Shown here piece after piece: positions 59,998-64,000 of a DNA stretch of 64,000 bases. Source of the stretch: an uncultured Pelagibacteraceae bacterium (GTDB taxonomy: Bacteria; Pseudomonadota; Alphaproteobacteria; Pelagibacterales; Pelagibacteraceae); assembly GCA_902634305.1 (NCBI GenBank), contig CACPJJ010000004.1, forward strand, positions 16,001 through 80,000. Direction: 5' to 3'. Under the pieces are notes generated by a model. That model was not told the DNA's origin. It saw only the letters and a program-made list of their open reading frames with translations, and made no database searches. Position 1 is the first letter of the stretch. Each line of letters starts with the position of its first letter. A program made the translations under genes and the position numbers.

Positions 59998-61299
59998 ATG
60001 GCAATTAATCTAAATAATTTATTTAATTCAATAAATAAAAACTCAAAAATGGGTGATTTTCAAGACCTCGATCACATTGATGGTTTAGCGATATCAACTA
60101 CCAGTGCTAATTTGTATTCAAAACAAAGAGATGATTTAGTTTTATTTTATTTTAGAAATGGTGCTAGTCATGCATCAGTTTACACGCAATCAAAATTAAT
60201 TTCAGAAAATATAAAATGGAATTTAAAAATCAGCAAAAAAAAGATTAAGGCTTTATTAATTAATACTAGAAATGCAAATGCTTTTACTGGAAAGGATGGA
60301 TTTAAAGGATTAAAAATATTAGCTGATAATTTATCCCAAGAGTTAACGCAAAAACAAAAAATTGATGAAGAAAAACCTGCAAAAGTAGAGTCAGATGAAA
60401 TTTTGTTTGCATGTACAGGGACGATAGGAGAAATGTTTCCCACAGAAAAAATTAAAAAAAATATTCCAGATCTAATAAAAAAAATTAAATATACACAAAA
60501 TAAATATATTTGGATGAAAGCATCAATGGGAATTTTAACAACTGATTTAAAACCAAAACTAGCGATGGAGGAATGTTATATTGGAAATAAAATGGTCAAA
60601 ATATATGGAATTGCAAAAGGCTCGGGAATGATTTTTCCAAATATGGCAACAACTTTGGGATTTATATTTACTGACGCAACAATTTCTTCTTCAGTTTTAA
60701 AACAGCTATTAAAACAAAATATTCATAAAACATTTAATGCTATTTCATGTGATGGAGATACAAGTACGAACGATATGGTTTCCATTTTTGCAACCAATGA
60801 AGTCACAAACTCAAACATAAAAAACTTTAAAGATAAAAAATTATCTGAATTTAATTCATCTTTATTTAATGTTCTTTTAAATCTTGCAAAAAGGGTGGCC
60901 GCAGATGGAGAGGGAGCTTCAAAATTTATTTCAATCAAAGTAAAAAACTGCAAAACAGAAGAAGATGCAAAAAAAATATGTTTTTCCATTGCAAATTCTC
61001 CATTGGTAAAAACAGCAATTGCAGGAGAAGATCCTAACTGGGGAAGAATTATTATGGCCATTGGTAAAGCCAATGTAAATTTAACTCCAAATAAATTAAC
61101 AATTAAATTGGGAAATATAACAATTATAGAAAATGGAAAATTATTAAATTCTTACAATGAGAACGATGCAGCCAATTATATGAAAGAAGAAAAAATAGAT
61201 TTGTTAGTAAATCTAAATCAAGGAAAAAAAGAATTTGTTTGCTATACAATGGATTTAACTAAAAAATATATAGAAATAAATTCGGATTATAGGACATAG
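59998..61299 (+). CDS. argJ: Bifunctional glutamate N-acetyltransferase/amino-acid acetyltransferase ArgJ
   Basis: 433 aa. Recycles or forms acetylglutamate in arginine synthesis. The self-cleavage site is intact: NMATTLG, with cleavage expected between A217 and T218 to give alpha and beta chains; T218 becomes the nucleophile. SCDGDTSTND and GEDPNWGRIIMAIG are further signatures. With argB, argD and argF it covers most of the arginine pathway in this window. It heads a short plus-strand unit with the DUF1178 gene. Confidence 0.95.
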   Translation: MAINLNNLFNSINKNSKMGDFQDLDHIDGLAISTTSANLYSKQRDDLVLFYFRNGASHASVYTQSKLISENIKWNLKISKKKIKALLINTRNANAFTGKDGFKGLKILADNLSQELTQKQKIDEEKPAKVESDEILFACTGTIGEMFPTEKIKKNIPDLIKKIKYTQNKYIWMKASMGILTTDLKPKLAMEECYIGNKMVKIYGIAKGSGMIFPNMATTLGFIFTDATISSSVLKQLLKQNIHKTFNAISCDGDTSTNDMVSIFATNEVTNSNIKNFKDKKLSEFNSSLFNVLLNLAKRVAADGEGASKFISIKVKNCKTEEDAKKICFSIANSPLVKTAIAGEDPNWGRIIMAIGKANVNLTPNKLTIKLGNITIIENGKLLNSYNENDAANYMKEEKIDLLVNLNQGKKEFVCYTMDLTKKYIEINSDYRT

Positions 61300-61338
61300 G
61301 ATTGTTGAAATTTATAAATTAGTTTCTAAATTATATAT

Positions 61339-61764
61339 ATGATCAAATATAACTTACTATGCAGTTCTTGTAATGAAAACTTTGATAGTTGGTTTCCATC
61401 TTCAAAGGAATTTGAAAAACTTAAAAAATTAAAACTTATTAATTGCCCAAATTGCAACTCTTTTAATGTTAAAAAATCTTTGATGTCCCCATCAGTTATT
61501 AATAAAAAAAATGATAATAATAATTTAGATTCTAAAAAATACTTAGAAATTAAAAATAAGTTAAAAGATTATAAAAATTTTATACAAAACAATTTTGAAT
61601 ATGTGGGGAATAATTTTACCTATGAAGCTAGATCTATTCACTATAATAACAAGAAAAAAAATAAAGGAATTTATGGAAATGCATCTGCAGAGGATATTAA
61701 GGAATTATCCGAAGAAGGAATTGAAACAGAAACTATACCTTGGTTAAATGAAAATGAGAATTAA
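61339..61764 (+). CDS. DUF1178 family protein
   Basis: 141 aa. The N-terminal zinc knuckles (LLCSSCNENFDSWF and LINCPNCNS) and the KKSLMSPSV segment match the alphaproteobacterial DUF1178 family, which has no assigned function. The C-terminal region contains EYVGNNFTYEARSIHY and GNASAEDIKELSEEGIE, a shared tail of that family, ending in T-I-P-W-L. Overlaps the convergent ubiG by 4 bp. Confidence 0.85.
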   Translation: MIKYNLLCSSCNENFDSWFPSSKEFEKLKKLKLINCPNCNSFNVKKSLMSPSVINKKNDNNNLDSKKYLEIKNKLKDYKNFIQNNFEYVGNNFTYEARSIHYNNKKKNKGIYGNASAEDIKELSEEGIETETIPWLNENEN

Positions 61765-62483
61765 ATTTTTTTAAATTGAGTTATATAATTTATAGATTTA
61801 TCTTCTGAGATATCCCATTCGTTTTTTAGTATATTAAATTTAACACCATCAATTTGTATTAATCTCAAATTATTTTTTTCCCCAAAATCAATTAACTCCT
61901 CTGGTTTTACAAATTTATTCCATTCATGAGTTCCAATTGGGAGCCATCTTAGAATGTATTCTGCTCCAACTATTGCAAATAAATACGATTTAAGAGTTTT
62001 ATTTAAAGTCGCAATAAACATCAATCCATTTTTTTTTAAAAGTAACGAACTTTTTTCTAAAAAAAAATTTAAGTCATCAACATGTTCTACTATTTCCATA
62101 TTTAAAATTACATCAAATTTTTTTTTTAAATTTATTTTTTCTGGAGATGAACATAAATAATTTATTTTCAATTTATTTTTATTTGAATGAAATGATGCAA
62201 CATTTATATTTTTTTGAGAAGCATCAATTGCAGTTACTTTGGCACCTAATCTACACATTGGTTCTGACAAGAGGCCTCCTCCACAACCAATATCTAAAAG
62301 TTCTATATTTTTTAGTGGTAATAATTTTGAGCTAATATTAAAGTGAGATGTAATTTTTTTTTTTATATAACTTATCCTCAGAGGATTAAATTTGTGTAAT
62401 GGCTTAAACTTACCTTCAGGATCCCACCATTCATCAGCCATTTTTGAAAATTTTTCAATTTCTTTTTTATTTATAGTACTCAT
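61761..62483 (-). CDS. ubiG: Ubiquinone biosynthesis O-methyltransferase UbiG
   Basis: 240 aa SAM-dependent methyltransferase acting twice in ubiquinone synthesis. N-terminal KFSKMADEWWDPEGKFKPLH and NPLRISYI are typical of UbiG, motif I reads LLDIGCGGGLLSEPM, and VTAIDAS and IVEHVDD follow. The late segment LRWLPIGTHEWNKFV is a family mark. Divergent from lysC across 76 AT-rich bases. Peripheral to the inner membrane. Confidence 0.94.
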   Translation of the reverse strand: MSTINKKEIEKFSKMADEWWDPEGKFKPLHKFNPLRISYIKKKITSHFNISSKLLPLKNIELLDIGCGGGLLSEPMCRLGAKVTAIDASQKNINVASFHSNKNKLKINYLCSSPEKINLKKKFDVILNMEIVEHVDDLNFFLEKSSLLLKKNGLMFIATLNKTLKSYLFAIVGAEYILRWLPIGTHEWNKFVKPEELIDFGEKNNLRLIQIDGVKFNILKNEWDISEDKSINYITQFKKI

Positions 62484-62559
62484 AATTGATTGATTGTTGA
62501 CATTACAATTAAGATGTATTTTATCAACATAATTTATTTATATAAAAAAATTAAAGTTA

Positions 62560-63774
62560 ATGAAAATTGTAGTGCTAAAATTTGGAGGAACTTCCGTAGG
62601 TTCAACCGATAGAATAAAAAAAGTTGCAAATATAATATTATCTTTTGTTAAAAAGAAATATAAAGTAATTGTAACATCTTCCGCAATGAGTGGTGTAACT
62701 AACGATTTAATAAAAAAATCTAAAAAGATTTCCAAAGAATTTGTTTCCGAGGAGTATGATGTTTTAGTTTCCGCAGGAGAACAGATGTCGTGCTCATTAA
62801 TCGCAGGTAGACTTAATCATTTAGGATATAAATCTAGATCTTGGATGGGGTGGCAAATTCCAATTCTCACAGAAGGAAAACATTCATCATCAAGAATAAA
62901 AACAATATACAAAAAAAACATTTTAAATTATTTGAAATCTGGAGGGATACCTATTGTAGCAGGATTTCAAGGAATTAATTCCTTCGATAGAATAACTACC
63001 ATTGGCAGAGGTGGAACTGATGCAAGTGCGATAATGCTTTCTCGATTCTTTAGAGCAGAAAAATGCATAATATTTACGGATGTAGATGGTGTTTATACCA
63101 CTGATCCAAATACAATTTCAAAAGCAAAAAAAATAAAAGTTATTTCATATGAAGAAATGTTAGAGATGGCTTCACTTGGAGCAAAAGTTATGCAACCACA
63201 TTCAATTCAAGATGCAAGATTAAATAGAATTGATATTGATGTAAGATCATCATTTAAAAAATCTTCAGGAACTTTAATTACTAAAAGAAAAAATATTATT
63301 AGTAATAAAATCATTCGTGGAGTATCCTTTACAAAAAATGATGCAAAAGTAACTTTAATTGGGGTAAAAGATAAACCAGGCATTGCAGCAGCTATATTTG
63401 AGCCACTTTATAAAAACTCTATTAATGTTGACATGGTTGTTCAAAATATATCTTCTAACGGAAAAGAAACTGACTTAACTTTTACAATTAAATCTGAAAA
63501 CTTATCTAAAACTGAACGACTATTAAAAAAAAATAAAAAAATTAGTTTTAGAAAAATTATTATAGATAACCAAGTGTCAAAAGTATCAATTGTTGGAGTT
63601 GGAATGGTAACTACTCCGGGAGTAACATATAGAATGTTTAATGCTCTAGCAAAAAAAAATATTAATATTATTGTAATTTCAACATCAGAAATTAAAATAT
63701 CTGTATTAGTGAATAGAAAAAATATAAATAAAGCAGTATCAGTTCTGCATAAAGAATTTAATTTAGAAAATTAA
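62560..63774 (+). CDS. lysC: Aspartate kinase
   Basis: 404 aa. First step of the aspartate pathway to lysine (dapE/dapD here), threonine and methionine. Kinase domain VVLKFGGTSVGSTDRI, SSAMSGVTNDL, GRGGTDASAIML and FTDVDGVYTTDP; two C-terminal ACT domains (near VKDKPGIAAAIFEPL and SIVGVGMVTTPGVTYRMF) for lysine/threonine feedback. It is 9 bases ahead of ispG. Confidence 0.95.
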   Translation: MKIVVLKFGGTSVGSTDRIKKVANIILSFVKKKYKVIVTSSAMSGVTNDLIKKSKKISKEFVSEEYDVLVSAGEQMSCSLIAGRLNHLGYKSRSWMGWQIPILTEGKHSSSRIKTIYKKNILNYLKSGGIPIVAGFQGINSFDRITTIGRGGTDASAIMLSRFFRAEKCIIFTDVDGVYTTDPNTISKAKKIKVISYEEMLEMASLGAKVMQPHSIQDARLNRIDIDVRSSFKKSSGTLITKRKNIISNKIIRGVSFTKNDAKVTLIGVKDKPGIAAAIFEPLYKNSINVDMVVQNISSNGKETDLTFTIKSENLSKTERLLKKNKKISFRKIIIDNQVSKVSIVGVGMVTTPGVTYRMFNALAKKNINIIVISTSEIKISVLVNRKNINKAVSVLHKEFNLEN

Positions 63775-63783
63775 ACTAAAAAA

Positions 63784-64000
63784 ATGAGTATTAGACCTTT
63801 CAGGGATATAAAGCGAAGAATCACAAAAGTTATAAATGTAGGAAATGTGAAAGTTGGTGGAAACAGTCCAATTTCAGTTCAGTCAATGACTAATACTTTA
63901 ACAAAAAATGTTAAAGAAACTTTAACTCAAATTAATAAAATTTCTGAAGTCGGAGGTGATATTGTAAGAGTTTCTTGTCCTGATGAAGATTCTACAAATG
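63784..64000 (+). CDS. ispG: 4-hydroxy-3-methylbut-2-enyl-diphosphate synthase, 5' part only
   Basis: Starts ATG 63784 and runs off the window (72 codons seen). The N-terminus ([20 protein letters not shown], then [17 protein letters not shown] and [13 protein letters not shown]) is that of IspG/GcpE, the Fe-S enzyme of the methylerythritol phosphate isoprenoid pathway. The frame is open to base 64000. Translation by hand. Confidence 0.92.
   Translation, partial: MSIRPFRDIKRRITKVINVGNVKVGGNSPISVQSMTNTLTKNVKETLTQINKISEVGGDIVRVSCPDEDSTN

Overview
The window is AT-rich, tightly packed alphaproteobacterial DNA, most like a SAR11 (Pelagibacterales) or closely related marine genome. The evidence is the set of classic alphaproteobacterial clusters: rpmH-rnpA-yidD-yidC with argB and dap genes; murA-DUF2948-hisD-infA; hisS-hisZ-hisG; aroA-cmk-rpsA-ihfB-pyrF-trpFBA-accD-folC; gcrA-argD-argF; and a small SRP RNA upstream of dnaX-ybaB-recR. 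A tRNA-His without G-1 and with A73, NDUFA9-like and DUF1178 genes, very short spacers and many 1-44 bp gene overlaps fit the same picture. The assignment comes from gene content only.

Layout. 1-5.8 kb (minus strand): dapE (cut by the window edge), dapD, a HAD nucleotidase, argB, yidC, yidD, rnpA, rpmH. 5.9-9.5 kb: a VTT-type membrane protein, then a small surface-polysaccharide-like patch (polytopic membrane protein, nucleotide-sugar epimerase, family 2 glycosyltransferase). 9.7-17.9 kb (plus): two small basic proteins, dcd, murA, DUF2948, hisD, infA, tRNA-Phe, a cold-shock protein, tRNA-His, hisS, hisZ, hisG. 17.9-31.6 kb: an accessory island. 31.6-44.5 kb: trxA, then one long minus-strand operon reading rnd, kdsD, lptC, lptB, aroA, cmk, rpsA, ihfB, pyrF, trpF, trpB, trpA, accD, folC. 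44.5-64 kb: NDUFA9-like gene, gcrA, an ABC-2 permease, argD, argF, a membrane cytochrome c, kdsB, pheA, SRP RNA, dnaX, ybaB, recR, glcB, accA, secA, argJ, DUF1178, ubiG, lysC and the start of ispG.

The accessory island is the best candidate for an undescribed system. It holds stand-alone WGR and BRCT proteins, a zinc-ribbon protein, a ribbon-helix-helix-like protein preceded by a 22-bp-arm RNA hairpin, a GHKL-ATPase/HEXXH-protease fusion translationally coupled to an ARPP-1-like protein, a short basic protein, an RmuC-like protein, a coiled-coil protein, a PD-(D/E)XK nuclease, an ExoI-like DEDDh exonuclease, and a 1119-residue protein joining a RecB-like nuclease, a DEDD exonuclease and an SF1 helicase. 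The inference is a DNA-break sensing/processing or defence module; nothing in the sequence proves the function.

A second theme is unusual motif chemistry in the housekeeping block at 31.6-40.1 kb. Cmk has no P-loop lysine, FolC has an altered P-loop, AccD has a degenerate zinc ribbon, TrpB has altered substrate and PLP loops, and IHF-beta and S1 diverge. I cannot tell from one window whether this is lineage-wide or specific to this block.
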